From: Paenibacillus_Z sp042653205
GTDB lineage: Bacteria > Bacillota > Bacilli > Paenibacillales > Paenibacillaceae
Assembly: GCF_042653205.1 (NCBI RefSeq)
Contig: NZ_JBHSHY010000009.1
Span: 94,004 to 158,003 of the forward strand
Direction of reading: 5' to 3'
Length of the DNA stretch: 64,000 nt
The notes under the pieces were generated by a model, which saw nothing but the letters and a program-made list of their open reading frames with translations, was not told the origin of the DNA and ran no database searches. The translations under genes were made by a program, and so were the position numbers. Positions 33,613-42,948 of this stretch are shown here, piece after piece (the stretch's first letter is position 1; every line of letters begins with the position of its first letter).

Positions 33613-33662
33613 GACCAGCCCCGGGCGATCCGATGGAGAGATCGTCCGGGGCTGGTCTTTTT
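33613..33662 (+). terminator. Terminator of the MFS gene
   Basis: GACCAGCCCCGG (33613-33624) pairs with CCGGGGCTGGTC (33646-33657), extended by CGAT/ATCG, and is followed by TTTTTAT. Confidence 0.92.
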
Positions 33663-33674
33663 ATGCTGCCTGCT

Positions 33675-34412
33675 CTAGTCGAGCCGGTCCGCCGCGACCA
33701 TCAGGAAGAGCGGCCGGCGCAGCTCGTCGCGCATCGCGGGGTTCTCCGCCAGCAGCTCCGCCGCGGGCTGCGGCTCCGACAGCTTCCGGATGCGGAAGCC
33801 CGCTTCGATCAGCGCGTTCAGCATCGTCGACACCGTGCGATGGTACTTGATGACGTCGTTCTCGAGGAACCGCGCTTCACGCAGTCCTTCCTCGTAATAC
33901 TGGTCCACCGGCCAATGCAGCTTCTCGCCCCCGGGACCGTAATGCCAATCCTGCGCGGCCCGCGCTGTGAACACGGGATGCTCCACGGAGAATACGAAGC
34001 TTCCGCCCGCGGCGAGCAGCCGGTGCACGGTCCGGCAGACGTCGTCGAACCGTGCGATATAATGCAGCGCGAGCGAACTCACGACGACGTCGAATGCGCC
34101 GTTCGGGTAGTCGAGGTCTTCGATCGCCAGACGGCGGTACGTGATCGTCGGGTCCTCCGTCAGCTCCCGGGCACGCGCCAGCATGTTCTCCGAGATGTCG
34201 ATGCCGACGACCGACGCCGCGCCCTGCCCGCGTACGTACCGGCAGTGCCAGCCGAAGCCGCAGCCGATGTCGAGCACCCGCTTGCCCGCCAGCTCCGGCA
34301 GCATCGGGCGGAACGATTCCCATTCCCCCGCGGCTTCGAGCCCGCCGACCGAACGCGGCATTTGGCTGTAGTTCGCGAAGAATCCGGGATCGTCGTATTT
34401 GTTTTGCTTCAT
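33675..34412 (-). CDS. Class I SAM-dependent methyltransferase
   Basis: This 245-residue protein has the Rossmann methyltransferase motifs: I, GKRVLDIGCGFGWHCRYV; II/post-I, VVGIDISENML; and the FDVVVSSLALHYI acidic loop. The C-terminal half (FVFSVEHPVFTARAAQDWHY) is typical of the UbiE/small-molecule type 11 group. The acceptor is unknown. A T-run-backed terminator at 34465-34501 separates it from the RND pump upstream on the same strand, so it is probably a single-gene unit. Confidence 0.9.
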   Translation of the reverse strand: MKQNKYDDPGFFANYSQMPRSVGGLEAAGEWESFRPMLPELAGKRVLDIGCGFGWHCRYVRGQGAASVVGIDISENMLARARELTEDPTITYRRLAIEDLDYPNGAFDVVVSSLALHYIARFDDVCRTVHRLLAAGGSFVFSVEHPVFTARAAQDWHYGPGGEKLHWPVDQYYEEGLREARFLENDVIKYHRTVSTMLNALIEAGFRIRKLSEPQPAAELLAENPAMRDELRRPLFLMVAADRLD

Positions 34413-34464
34413 TTCGCGTCCACCTCCTGCCCCCAGTGTACCGGGGTTCTCTTCCCAAAATCAA

Positions 34465-34501
34465 CCAAAGGCACCTTTCCGCTGAGGAAAGGCGCCTTTG
34501 G
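34465..34501 (-). terminator. Terminator of the RND pump operon
   Basis: CCAAAGGCACCTTTCC (34465-34480) pairs with GGAAAGGCGCCTTTGG (34486-34501), 16-bp stem with one mismatch. TTGATTTT follows on the minus strand. Confidence 0.85.
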
Positions 34502-34546
34502 AGCATGCTCGGCGATGCCGCGCACGATAGACGGGATGCGTAACCG

Positions 34547-37500
34547 TTAGATCTCCAGGTCCTGACGCACCTTGCTGCGCTTGCCCGTCAGCTCGTAGAT
34601 GACCGGCACGACGATCAGCGTCAGCAGCGTCGAGGTCGCCAAGCCGCCGATTACGGTGACGGCCAGGCCGCCGGAGATCAGGCTGGTCGACGATTTGGAC
34701 AGCGCGAGCGGCAGGAGCGCGAGAATCGTGGCGCAGGCCGTCATCAGGATCGGACGAAGCCTTGTCTTGGACGCCTCGACGAGCGACTCGCGCAGGTCCA
34801 TGCCGGCCTTGCGGTTGTTCTCGACACGGTCCAGAAGCACGACGGCGTTCGTAACGACGATGCCGACCAGCATCAGCATCCCGATCATGGCGCTCATCGA
34901 GAGCGAATTGCCCGTGACCAGCAGGGCGCCCAGGGCGCCGCTCGGCACGAAGAGCAGGGACGAGAGAATGATGAGCGGCGTCCGAAGCCCGCCGAACGTG
35001 ACGCTCATGACGAGGAAGACGAGGCCGACGGCCGCGGCCATCGCGATGCCGATGCTCCTGAAGCCGCTGTTGATCATCTCGAGCCCGCCGCCGATCTTAA
35101 CGTCGACGTTGTCCGGCAGCGACAGGCTGTCGATGTCAGACGTGATCGACTTCGTGACGGAAGCCGTCTTGTCCGTGTCTTTGACGTTCCCTTTTACTTC
35201 GGCGTACGTCTTGCCTTCTTCGTGATTGATGGCGACCGGCGCCTCCGATTCCGACACGTCGACGAGGTCGCCCAGCTTCTTCATGCCGGCGGCTGTCGGG
35301 ATGCCGACGTTCTCGAGCTCGGATTTGGACGTGATCGGCTGCTTATAAGCCATCGTGATGTCCCAGTTCTTGCTGTCGAGCGTATACGTGCCAACGTCGA
35401 CGGGACGAAGCTGCTCGCCCACGGCGGCCATGATTTGGTACGACGAGACGCCCAGGTCCTTCGCGGATTGCTTCAGCGACAAGACCCATTTCGGGGACAC
35501 GTCCTTCAGATTGTTTTCGACGTCCTTCATGTCCGGGCTCGCCTTCATCAGGTTTTCGACCTGCACGGCGGCTTTGGACAGGGCTTCGAGATCGTCGGAA
35601 TACAGGTTGACCGTGACCTCGTTGCCCGTCGGCGGACCGTTCTGCTCGCCTTCCTTAATGTCGACCGTCGCCTTCGGCGATACGGCCGTCACGAGCGCGT
35701 TCAAGTCTTTGTTCGCCTTGTCGACAATCGCATTCGTGTCGACGTCGGCGCCTTCCTTGAAGATCACCTTGAACGACGCGGTGTTGGTGCTTGGAATTTG
35801 CACGAACGGATTGTTCGCGCCGCCGATCATTGCTTGATAATTGTCGATGTTCTTCAGGCCTTTGAGGTAGTTCTCCACTTTCGCGCCGACGGCGTCCGTC
35901 TCCGCGAGCGGCGTCTGTGCCGGCATCTTCACGTTGACCGTGATGGAGGCCGTCTCGCCGGCCGGCAGGAACGCCACGCCGAGCAGCGGAATCGTTCCGA
36001 ACGACGCGAACAGGAGTACGATGGCCAGCGCCAGCACCCACCCTTTGCGCTTCAGCGCGCCGCGGATGAGCCGCTCGTAGCCGCTTATGAATCGGCCGCC
36101 TTCCTTATGCGGCTTGATCGAACGGAAGAACTTCGCGCCCAGCACCGGGATCAGCATCATGGCGACGAAGAGCGAGCACAGGATCGAGATGACGACCGCC
36201 ACGGCGAACGGGCGGAAGAACTCGCCGATGATGCCCGTTACGAACGCCAGCGGGAGGAACACGACGACCGTCGCGATCGTCGACGAGCCGACCGCGCCGA
36301 TGACTTCCCGCGTCGCGCGGTACGCCAGCTCCTTGCCATTCATGTCGCGGCCCTTCTCCTGGCGCCAACGGTAGATGTTCTCGATGACGACGATGCTGTC
36401 GTCGACGATCCGGCCGACGGATACGGCGATGCCGCCGAGCGTCATAATATTGAGCGTGTAGCCCATCTGGTTCAGCAGCGCGATCGTCGCGAAGATCGAG
36501 ATCGGCAGCGACAGGATGGAGATGATCGTCGCGCGGACGTTCCGCAGGAACAGGAAGATGATGACGACGCAGAACAGCGCGCCGTAAGAGCCTTCCCGGA
36601 TGAGCGAGGACACGGAATGTTTGATGTCCGCGCCCTGGTCCTGCACGAGACGGACGTCGAGCGTGCCTTTGTCCTGGTACGTCTTCAGCACGTCCTTGAC
36701 CGCGTCGGACACGTCGGCCGTGTTGGCGTCCTGCGTCTTCACGACGCCGACGATGAAGCTCGGCTGGCCGTTGTAGCGGGTAATCTCGTCCTGCGACGAG
36801 ACGGTGTTCACTTCGGCGATGTCGGACAGCTTGAGCTTCGGCGCGCCGGCCGCCCCTTGGCCTTGGCCGCCCGCGCCTTGGCCGGCACCCGCTGCGGCTC
36901 CCGCGCCCATGCCTTGTCCAGCGCCCGCGCCCATGCCCGGGGTCAGCGGCAGGTTCTTGATCGTATCCAGCGATCCGATCTTGCCGACGAGGCGGATCGG
37001 AATCGTGTTCTCGCCCTGGCTGACGGAGCCGAGCGGCACCGCGTAGTCGAGCGACTTGATCGCGGACTGGATCGCGCTCAGCGAAATGCCGTATTGCGCA
37101 GCCTTATCCTTGTCCACCTCGATGCGCAGCTGCTGCGACACCGTGCCCTTCAGCGACACGGAGCTGACGCCGGCCACCTTCTCGAGCTTCGGCACGACGT
37201 CGTTTTCCAGCGTCTTTTGCAGCTCTTCGGCGTCTTGCTTGGAGGAGAAGATCGCCGCTTCGTAGATCGGCGCTTCGCCGAACGACAGCCGCTGCACCGT
37301 TACCTTCGCGTTCTCCGGCAGCGTCAGCTTGGCGACGGCGGCTTCCGCGTCCTTCATTTTATCGTCCATGTTCGTGCCGAACGGATATTGCAGGAAGATG
37401 CTCGAGGAATTTTCCGAGCTCGTGCTCGTCAGGGAATCGTAATTCTTCAGCCCGATCAGGCTTTGCTCGATCGGCTTGGTCACCTCGGACTCGATTTCTT

Positions 37501-37672
37501 CGGTCGAGGCGCCCGGATATACCGTCTGAATGAAGACGGCTGGGAATGTCACGTCCGGGAACGTCTGCTGCTTGATCTGGGTCGTCGAGTAGAAGCCCAG
37601 GATCAGCACGAGGACGCACAGGATGACGACCGCCACGCTGTTCTTCAGGCTGAAACGCGTTAAACCGTTCAT
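34547..37672 (-). CDS. RND-family efflux pump (SwrC/YerP-like, AcrB superfamily)
   Basis: This 1041-residue protein has the HAE1 layout: helix 1 (NSVAVVILCVLVLILGFYST), a large external loop, helices 2-6 from about residue 335 including the conserved GGIAVSVGRIVDDSIVVIEN with the proton-relay Asp pair, a second external loop from about residue 560, and helices 8-12 (FVPSGALGALLVTGNSLSMS). B. subtilis SwrC, which exports surfactin and other amphiphiles, has similar length. An unusual Gly/Ala/Gln-rich insert sits at residues about 240-275. No membrane-fusion or outer-membrane partner is present, as usual in Firmicutes. AGGAG precedes the ATG at 37672. The two-component system is encoded immediately upstream. 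Confidence 0.95.
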   Translation of the reverse strand: MNGLTRFSLKNSVAVVILCVLVLILGFYSTTQIKQQTFPDVTFPAVFIQTVYPGASTEEIESEVTKPIEQSLIGLKNYDSLTSTSSENSSSIFLQYPFGTNMDDKMKDAEAAVAKLTLPENAKVTVQRLSFGEAPIYEAAIFSSKQDAEELQKTLENDVVPKLEKVAGVSSVSLKGTVSQQLRIEVDKDKAAQYGISLSAIQSAIKSLDYAVPLGSVSQGENTIPIRLVGKIGSLDTIKNLPLTPGMGAGAGQGMGAGAAAGAGQGAGGQGQGAAGAPKLKLSDIAEVNTVSSQDEITRYNGQPSFIVGVVKTQDANTADVSDAVKDVLKTYQDKGTLDVRLVQDQGADIKHSVSSLIREGSYGALFCVVIIFLFLRNVRATIISILSLPISIFATIALLNQMGYTLNIMTLGGIAVSVGRIVDDSIVVIENIYRWRQEKGRDMNGKELAYRATREVIGAVGSSTIATVVVFLPLAFVTGIIGEFFRPFAVAVVISILCSLFVAMMLIPVLGAKFFRSIKPHKEGGRFISGYERLIRGALKRKGWVLALAIVLLFASFGTIPLLGVAFLPAGETASITVNVKMPAQTPLAETDAVGAKVENYLKGLKNIDNYQAMIGGANNPFVQIPSTNTASFKVIFKEGADVDTNAIVDKANKDLNALVTAVSPKATVDIKEGEQNGPPTGNEVTVNLYSDDLEALSKAAVQVENLMKASPDMKDVENNLKDVSPKWVLSLKQSAKDLGVSSYQIMAAVGEQLRPVDVGTYTLDSKNWDITMAYKQPITSKSELENVGIPTAAGMKKLGDLVDVSESEAPVAINHEEGKTYAEVKGNVKDTDKTASVTKSITSDIDSLSLPDNVDVKIGGGLEMINSGFRSIGIAMAAAVGLVFLVMSVTFGGLRTPLIILSSLLFVPSGALGALLVTGNSLSMSAMIGMLMLVGIVVTNAVVLLDRVENNRKAGMDLRESLVEASKTRLRPILMTACATILALLPLALSKSSTSLISGGLAVTVIGGLATSTLLTLIVVPVIYELTGKRSKVRQDLEI

Positions 37673-37753
37673 ACTTCTTTCTCTCCTCTTCTCTTTATAT
37701 AGAGGGATGATACCCGACGTTTTTGAACTGAGCATGAACGGGCCGTTACAAAA

Positions 37754-39145
37754 TCAAACAGGGCCGAGGTTCGGCCGGGCCGGCAGCCGGACGACGAAGC
37801 GCGTTTCCACGCCGGGCTCGCTCTCCGCTTCGACGGTCCCGCCGTGCAAATCGACGATCGCTTTGGCGATCGACAGGCCGAGGCCGTTGCCCTTGACGGC
37901 GAAATCCCGGGAGCGGTCGGCCTTATAGAACGGGGTGAAAATATGCTGCAGCTCGTCTTGCTCGATGCCGCGGCCGTTATCGCGCACCTCCGCGACCGCC
38001 GTGTCGCCCTCCCGCCGGAGCGAAATGGCGATCCGTCCGCCCGGCTCCGCGAATTTGACGCTGTTGCTAATCAAATTATGCCACACCTGTTCCAGACTAT
38101 CCGCGTCGCCGAAGACCGTCACGCCGTCCAGCTCCAGCTCCGGCTCGATGCCTTTGGCCCGCCACTGCGGCTCGCTCGCGATGACGCAGCGGCGGATCTG
38201 CTCGTCCAGCCGGAAGGCGGCCGGGTTGTGCGGCTCGCGGTTCTGCTGCAGCACCGAGAGGCGGAGCAGGTTCGCGCTCAGGCGGGACAGCCGCTGGCTC
38301 TCTTCCTCGATGATGGTCAAGTACCGGCTGCGCGTCTCGTCGTTCAGCGCCTTCGTGCGGAGCGCCTTCGAGAAGCCCGCGATGGACGTGAGCGGCGACT
38401 GGATCTCGTGCGCCACGTTGTTCACGAAGTCCGTGCGCAGCTTGTCGAGCATGCGCAGGGAGCCGGCCATTTCGTTGAAGCCCGCGGTCAGCACGCCGAG
38501 CTCGTCCTTGCGCTTCGACGCCAGCACGACGCCGAAGTCGCCCCTCGCCATCCGCTTGGTCGCGTCGGTCAGCCGCTGCACCGGCTTGACGATGTATCGC
38601 GCCGCGAGCAGGATGAGCAGGCTGCCCGCGGCGAGGACGTAGCCGAGCACCGTCAGCGTGAATTTGCGGAACATCTCGAGCAGCCGGTCGATCTCCGGCG
38701 TGATGTAGAGCGCGTACGGCCGGTCGCCCAGCTGGAACGGCAGGCCGATCAGGAACGACGGGCCGGCATGCTCGTCCTTGCCGTAGGCCACCATGCCCCG
38801 GTAAATGCCGCCCTGCAGCACGGGCGCCAGCTGGGACGCGGCGATCGGCGTGTTTTGCTTGCTGCCTCCGTCGCCGTACGCGACGGTCCACCCGTCCGCG
38901 TCCATGATTTTGACGCGCAGCCCCGGCACTTCCACCGCGTTCTCCATCACCGCGTCCAGGTCCGCCGGCGCCGCCTCGCTGAGCTCGGCGATGATCTTCT
39001 TGCCGTGGGCGATCATCTGACCCTCCGCGAGCGATTTGACGTTGCTGCTGTACATATGGATGGCGAGCACGAACGCGAAGACGAGGCTGACGATGACGGC
39101 CGCGATGAAGACGAGCACCGTCCGGACGTACAGCGACCTAGTCAT
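37754..39145 (-). CDS. Sensor histidine kinase upstream of the RND pump
   Basis: This 463-residue membrane kinase has helix 1 at about residues 9-29, a sensor loop of about 130 residues, helix 2 at about 165-185, a HAMP domain (KPVQRLTDATKRMARGDFG), an H-box (NNVAHEIQSPLTSIAGFSKA), an N-box (WHNLISNSVKFAEPGG) and G1/G2 ATP-binding motifs (VRDNGRGIEQDE; GNGLGLSIAKAI). Its start overlaps the regulator gene by 8 bases. The pump gene begins about 80 bases after its stop, so the kinase, regulator and pump form one probable envelope-stress or drug-response unit. Confidence 0.93.
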   Translation of the reverse strand: MTRSLYVRTVLVFIAAVIVSLVFAFVLAIHMYSSNVKSLAEGQMIAHGKKIIAELSEAAPADLDAVMENAVEVPGLRVKIMDADGWTVAYGDGGSKQNTPIAASQLAPVLQGGIYRGMVAYGKDEHAGPSFLIGLPFQLGDRPYALYITPEIDRLLEMFRKFTLTVLGYVLAAGSLLILLAARYIVKPVQRLTDATKRMARGDFGVVLASKRKDELGVLTAGFNEMAGSLRMLDKLRTDFVNNVAHEIQSPLTSIAGFSKALRTKALNDETRSRYLTIIEEESQRLSRLSANLLRLSVLQQNREPHNPAAFRLDEQIRRCVIASEPQWRAKGIEPELELDGVTVFGDADSLEQVWHNLISNSVKFAEPGGRIAISLRREGDTAVAEVRDNGRGIEQDELQHIFTPFYKADRSRDFAVKGNGLGLSIAKAIVDLHGGTVEAESEPGVETRFVVRLPARPNLGPV

Positions 39146-39821
39146 TCAGCACCTCGAGCCGGTAGCCGAGCCCGCGGAGCGTCACGATTTTGAACTGGTC
39201 CTCGTACGCGGCGAAGCGTTCGCGCAATCGCTTGATGTGCACGTCGACGGTCCGGTCGTCGCCCGCGTATTCGAACCCCCAGATCTGCTCGATCAGCGCC
39301 GCCCGCGTGAACAGCTGGCCGGGATGGCTGGCGAGCTTGTACATCAGCTCGAATTCCTTGAGCGGAATGGTGACCGCCTCCTCGGTGTCTTTGAAGATCA
39401 CCTGGTACGCGAGCCGGTCCAGCACGATCCCCCCGACCGTGATCATCTGCGAAGCCGAGATCCGGTACCGCTTCAGTACCGCCTTGACCCGCACGACCAG
39501 CTCCATGGGATCGAACGGCTTCGTCATGTAATCGTCGGTGCCGAGCTGGAAGCCCTTGATCTTCTCCTCCGACTCGCCCTTGGCCGTGATCATTAGAATC
39601 GGCATGTCGCCGGCCGCCCGCAGCTGGCGGCACAGCTCCCACCCGTCCATGCGCGGCATCATGATGTCCATAATGACCATATCGATCCCGTTCTCGGCGA
39701 TATAGTTCCATGCCGCTTCGCCGTTCCCGAACTCGACGATCTCGAAGCCTTCGTCGCGCAGATAGAGCCCTACCAGCTCGCGGATATGCGCGTCGTCGTC
39801 CACGACCGCAATTTTTGCCAT
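39138..39821 (-). CDS. OmpR-family response regulator
   Basis: This 227-residue regulator has a receiver domain (about 1-115) with acidic DDDAHI, phospho-acceptor Asp in DMVIMDIMMPRMDG and Lys in DYMTKPFDPMEL, and a C-terminal OmpR/PhoB winged helix (about 130-225; FTRAALIEQIWGFEYAGDDR, DVHIKRLRERF). It is first in the unit regulator-kinase-pump, reading on the minus strand, and probably activates the pump. Confidence 0.95.
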   Translation of the reverse strand: MAKIAVVDDDAHIRELVGLYLRDEGFEIVEFGNGEAAWNYIAENGIDMVIMDIMMPRMDGWELCRQLRAAGDMPILMITAKGESEEKIKGFQLGTDDYMTKPFDPMELVVRVKAVLKRYRISASQMITVGGIVLDRLAYQVIFKDTEEAVTIPLKEFELMYKLASHPGQLFTRAALIEQIWGFEYAGDDRTVDVHIKRLRERFAAYEDQFKIVTLRGLGYRLEVLND

Positions 39822-40120
39822 TGCCGATTACTCACCTCGCGTTTCCGTATGACACAGGCGCTTGCCGCACCCCGATCTATTTATTATTGCGAATTGCGGG
39901 CCAAGAAGCTAGTCCGGCAGCCTCCCGGCATGGATCGGGCCGCCCCCGCGCGCCGGACCGGGCCATGCGCTGCGGCAAGTTACCGCGCTGCCTGCGCATG
40001 CCAAAAAAGGCGATCCCGGCCGTCGTGCGACGGCGTGCGGAATCGCCCTTGTCGGCGCAGGCGGCCGAGCGGCACCGGCGGGCGGCCGATGCCCTGCTCG
40101 CCGGGCGCGCGTTGCCTCGA
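39822..40120. other. Intergenic region before the two-component operon
   Basis: This region carries the terminator of the upstream short-chain dehydrogenase gene (40003-40047) and the promoter region of the regulator gene. A TAATAAATA at about 39890 could be part of a -10 element but no convincing -35 partner is seen. No coding potential is evident. Confidence 0.5.
40003..40047 (-). terminator. Terminator of the short-chain dehydrogenase gene
   Basis: GGCGATCCCGGCCGTCG (from 40009) pairs with CGACGGC and GGAATCGCC (to 40047) with small bulges. On the minus strand the stem runs into TTTTTTGG. Confidence 0.8.
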
Positions 40121-40885
40121 TCAGATGGCGGGCATAACGTTGCCGCCGCAAACGGGAATATAAGCGCCCGTGATGAATCCGGCGAGATCGGACGCCAGGA
40201 AGGCGACCGTATTCGCGATATCTTGGTCCGTGCCCCTGCGCTTCAGCGGCACGCGGCTGTCGTAGCTCTCGCTGCGCTCCGTGCCGTTCGTCCGGTCGCG
40301 CTCCGAGATCGTCCATCCCGGCGCGACCTGGTTAACGGTGATCTGGTGCGCGCCGACTTCCTTCGCCAGGATCCGGTACACGCCGTCCATACCGCGCTTG
40401 CCCGCGACGTACGCGGACTGCGTCTCGAAATTTTGCATCGCGCATTCCGTGTTGATGCCGATCATCCGTCCGGCGCCGCGCTCGATCATCGCCGGCACGA
40501 ACGCCTTGGCCAAATGGACGCTCTGCAGCACGCACGATTCGAACTGGCTGCGGTAATCGTCCTCCGACTGCTCCAGCACCGACGTCCACTGGTATTGCAC
40601 GACGGCGTTGGCGACCACGATATGGACATGGCCGAGCTCGGCGGTCACGGCGTCGCGCATCGCCAGAATGTCATCCAGCTTCGTGATGTCCGCCCGCACG
40701 ACGGCCGCGCGGCGGCCGGCAGCCCGGACCTCCGCCGCCAGCTCGTTCGCTTTCGCTTCGTTCGTGTTGTAATGTATGGCCACGTCCGCTCCGCACGCCG
40801 CCAGCGTGCGCACCATGACGCGCCCTAATTCCCCCGTCGCGCCCGTAACGAGCGCGGTTCTGCCGCTTAGATCGATTCCGATCAT
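40121..40885 (-). CDS. Short-chain dehydrogenase/reductase
   Basis: This 254-residue classical SDR has the NAD(P)-binding TGATGELGRVMVRTL near residue 14, the NAG-equivalent VANAVVQYQW, and the catalytic SAYVAGKRGMDG (Tyr and Lys). The C-terminal ITGAYIPVCGGN is the usual end of a 3-oxoacyl-ACP-reductase-like enzyme. The substrate cannot be told. GGGGAGG lies upstream of ATG 40885. A longer frame reaching 41044 would overlap the upstream gene and lacks a ribosome binding site. It starts 2 bases after the small acidic-protein gene ends, so the two form an operon. Confidence 0.92.
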   Translation of the reverse strand: MIGIDLSGRTALVTGATGELGRVMVRTLAACGADVAIHYNTNEAKANELAAEVRAAGRRAAVVRADITKLDDILAMRDAVTAELGHVHIVVANAVVQYQWTSVLEQSEDDYRSQFESCVLQSVHLAKAFVPAMIERGAGRMIGINTECAMQNFETQSAYVAGKRGMDGVYRILAKEVGAHQITVNQVAPGWTISERDRTNGTERSESYDSRVPLKRRGTDQDIANTVAFLASDLAGFITGAYIPVCGGNVMPAI

Positions 40886-40887
40886 GA

Positions 40888-41181
40888 TTAATCCTCCCCG
40901 TCTTCGATATCGTCCGGCAGCGTGTCCGCCGCGGCGTCGATCAGCATGTCGAACAGATCGTCGTCGGCTTCGATCGCCGCCTCCACCTCGCTGATCTGTT
41001 CTTCCGAGCCGGACTCTTTCGCGAAGCGGAGGCTGTAGTCCCACGTCGTCCCGCGCAGGCTGTTCAGCTGCAGCGTGATTTCATACGGATGCTTGTGCCC
41101 CTCCGCCTCGAACTGCACGGACCCCCGGTACCCGTTCTCCCGGTCATGCGTCATCTCGGCATGGATGATCGTTACCTTCAT
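40888..41181 (-). CDS. Small acidic hypothetical protein
   Basis: This 97-residue soluble protein has a basic/mixed N-terminal half with beta-strand pattern (MKVTIIHAEMTHDRENGYRG, SVQFEAEGHKHPYEITLQLN) and a strongly acidic C-terminus (DDLFDMLIDAAADTLPDDIE). I do not recognise the family. It looks like the small conserved Paenibacillus proteins that lack an assigned function. GGAGG lies 9 bases upstream of the ATG at 41181. It is translated with the short-chain dehydrogenase downstream. Confidence 0.7.
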   Translation of the reverse strand: MKVTIIHAEMTHDRENGYRGSVQFEAEGHKHPYEITLQLNSLRGTTWDYSLRFAKESGSEEQISEVEAAIEADDDLFDMLIDAAADTLPDDIEDGED

Positions 41182-41342
41182 CTCTCGCAAACCTCCACTC
41201 GGACAAGTTGAACCAGGGACATTATACCATAATCGGCGCCGCGGCCAAGCCCTTGCCATGCCAACGGTTCGCCACTCAAGACAGCGCCGGGGATCGAAGG
41301 AGCCGGCTTCCGCCGCGATCCGCTTGAATACGGAGGCCGGTG

Positions 41343-42614
41343 CTAATCCGCGGTCATCGCCGACGGGTCGGCCACGCAGCCCATGAACGCGAGGACGCCC
41401 GTCGTCGCGTTCGCGATGGCGAACAGGAACGGCCGGTCGGCGCGGAATTCGAACGCGTGGACTGGGCCCGAGGCTCCGCTATCGGCTGCAATCACCGTCG
41501 CCGCGGCCGCCTTCGTTCCCGCTTCATCTACTTCGATATATGCCTTGTGGAGCACGCGCGAGACGAACAGTTCGGCTTCGGCGCCCGCGATGCCCGAGAA
41601 ATCGGCCGATCCTGGGGTCTGCGACTGAACCATCCCGAGCGCGCTCAGAATTTCAGTCAGATCCGTCGCCGCTTCGATCTTGAACCGCGGCAGTGCCAGC
41701 GCCGTTTCGCCTTCCTCAAAGCCTTCCGTCCACTCGCCCGGGCCGCGGAGCAAAGCCGCTTCGGCTTCCTTCAGCGTCTTGCCGTCGGCGGGCAGCACGG
41801 CGATGAAGCGCCATTGTCCCGATCCGTACGGAATCTGCACCGCCTTGTACGCAGGCGTCGTCTTATGTGGCAGCGCCTCCCGCTTCCCCATCATGGGAAC
41901 CGTCACGTCCGTGCCGTCCTCCCGGTGAAATGGCGCATCGCGCGTCTCCGACTGCTCGAACGGCTCCGTCCATATCCCGTGAAAGTAAATCGCATTCGCG
42001 AGCATCATCACGGTCCGCCCGGTGATGACATCCTCCGTGACGAGGTCGCGGATGAGCCCTTCGGTCCGATCGCTCACCCAGCCGTTGATCGTCTTGACCG
42101 CGGCCAGCTTATTTTTGAAATCCATCGGCGCGATCTTCGCGGCGTACACCTGTTTCATCGCCTTCACGTACTCGTCCTGCAACGGCAAGCCTTTCTGCGC
42201 CCAGATCGCATTGGCGATCCGGACCTCCGTCTTCGGATCATCATGCTGAATCAGATTCAGCAGCACTTCGCTGCCATGATTGATTGCGTCGCGCCCCATG
42301 CCCTGAATGGTGAGCAGCTTCAGCAGCTCCTCCCGTGTCTCGCCCCTCGCGCCGTCCAGCATAAGCGAGAGCGCAAGTGAGACGCTGAACGGCGAGAAGA
42401 CCGTGTTGCCCCGCTCTCCATCCTCGTTAGTCAGCAGGGGCTCGGCAAGCCGCATGGCAAACTCGCCCTCCCCAGTCACCAACTCGCGATTCAAGTCGGA
42501 CGCTTGGTACTTCGGCGATTCAACGCTCTCCCCGCAGCGTCCGAGCAGGCAGGCCAGCGCGACGGCCGCCGCCGTCAACCGGAGCGGCCGGCGAAGCATG
42601 GATTGTTCTCTCAT
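41343..42614 (-). CDS. Serpin family serine-protease inhibitor, secreted
   Basis: This 423-residue protein has an N-terminal signal-like segment (LRLTAAAVALACLLGRC) followed by a full serpin fold. The serpin hinge/reactive-loop region is EVDEAGTKAAAATVIAADSG near residue 365, and the C-terminal signature ADRPFLFAIANATTGVLAFMG is intact. The hinge (GTKAAAAT) has small residues throughout, which predicts an inhibitory serpin. The lipobox-like LLGRC has Arg at -1, atypical for lipoproteins, so secretion versus lipid anchoring is open. GGGGGGAT precedes the ATG at 42614. Bacterial serpins are scattered and usually defend against secreted or host proteases. Confidence 0.92.
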   Translation of the reverse strand: MREQSMLRRPLRLTAAAVALACLLGRCGESVESPKYQASDLNRELVTGEGEFAMRLAEPLLTNEDGERGNTVFSPFSVSLALSLMLDGARGETREELLKLLTIQGMGRDAINHGSEVLLNLIQHDDPKTEVRIANAIWAQKGLPLQDEYVKAMKQVYAAKIAPMDFKNKLAAVKTINGWVSDRTEGLIRDLVTEDVITGRTVMMLANAIYFHGIWTEPFEQSETRDAPFHREDGTDVTVPMMGKREALPHKTTPAYKAVQIPYGSGQWRFIAVLPADGKTLKEAEAALLRGPGEWTEGFEEGETALALPRFKIEAATDLTEILSALGMVQSQTPGSADFSGIAGAEAELFVSRVLHKAYIEVDEAGTKAAAATVIAADSGASGPVHAFEFRADRPFLFAIANATTGVLAFMGCVADPSAMTAD

Positions 42615-42948
42615 CTTGATCCCCCCAGTGATTCCGGTTACTGGTTTAACGTGTCAAGATTGGAAAAGGTTGCTGGGACTCTTGCACGCGATAAGCTGCA
42701 CAAGCAGCCGATTCCACTCGAAGCATTTCCCCGGAAATAAAATATCGCCGGCGCAGACTCAAGGTCGAAAACCTGGGCAACGGGGAGGAGGCGAGGCGTC
42801 GGATGGTTGGACATGCGGCAAGGCGCAACAAAAACGGCGGCAATCGGGATGGCGATGTCATCCCCGATTGCCGCCGTTTCGCGTTTGCCACGGGCGAGGC
42901 GGTTGCGCCCCGCGCAAACGGAAGAACTCCGCAGCCGGGCTATCAGCG
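42615..42948. other. Intergenic region with strong hairpin
   Basis: This region contains the serpin ribosome-binding site, about 180 bases with nothing recognisable, and the terminator at 42833-42879. Confidence 0.5.
42833..42879. terminator. Strong terminator of the ParB-like gene
   Basis: AACGGCGGCAATCGGG (42833-42848) pairs with CCCGATTGCCGCCGTT (42864-42879). On the minus strand the stem is followed by TTTTGTTG. Confidence 0.85.

Noticed and set aside
36841..36960. Gly/Ala repeat in the RND pump as possible sequencing or assembly error
   Set aside because: The frame stays intact through the repeat, so I treat it as a real insert in the pump.
35222..37663. Long plus-strand open frame opposite the RND pump
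   Set aside because: Antisense of a recognised 1041-residue pump; no start signal or recognisable domain.
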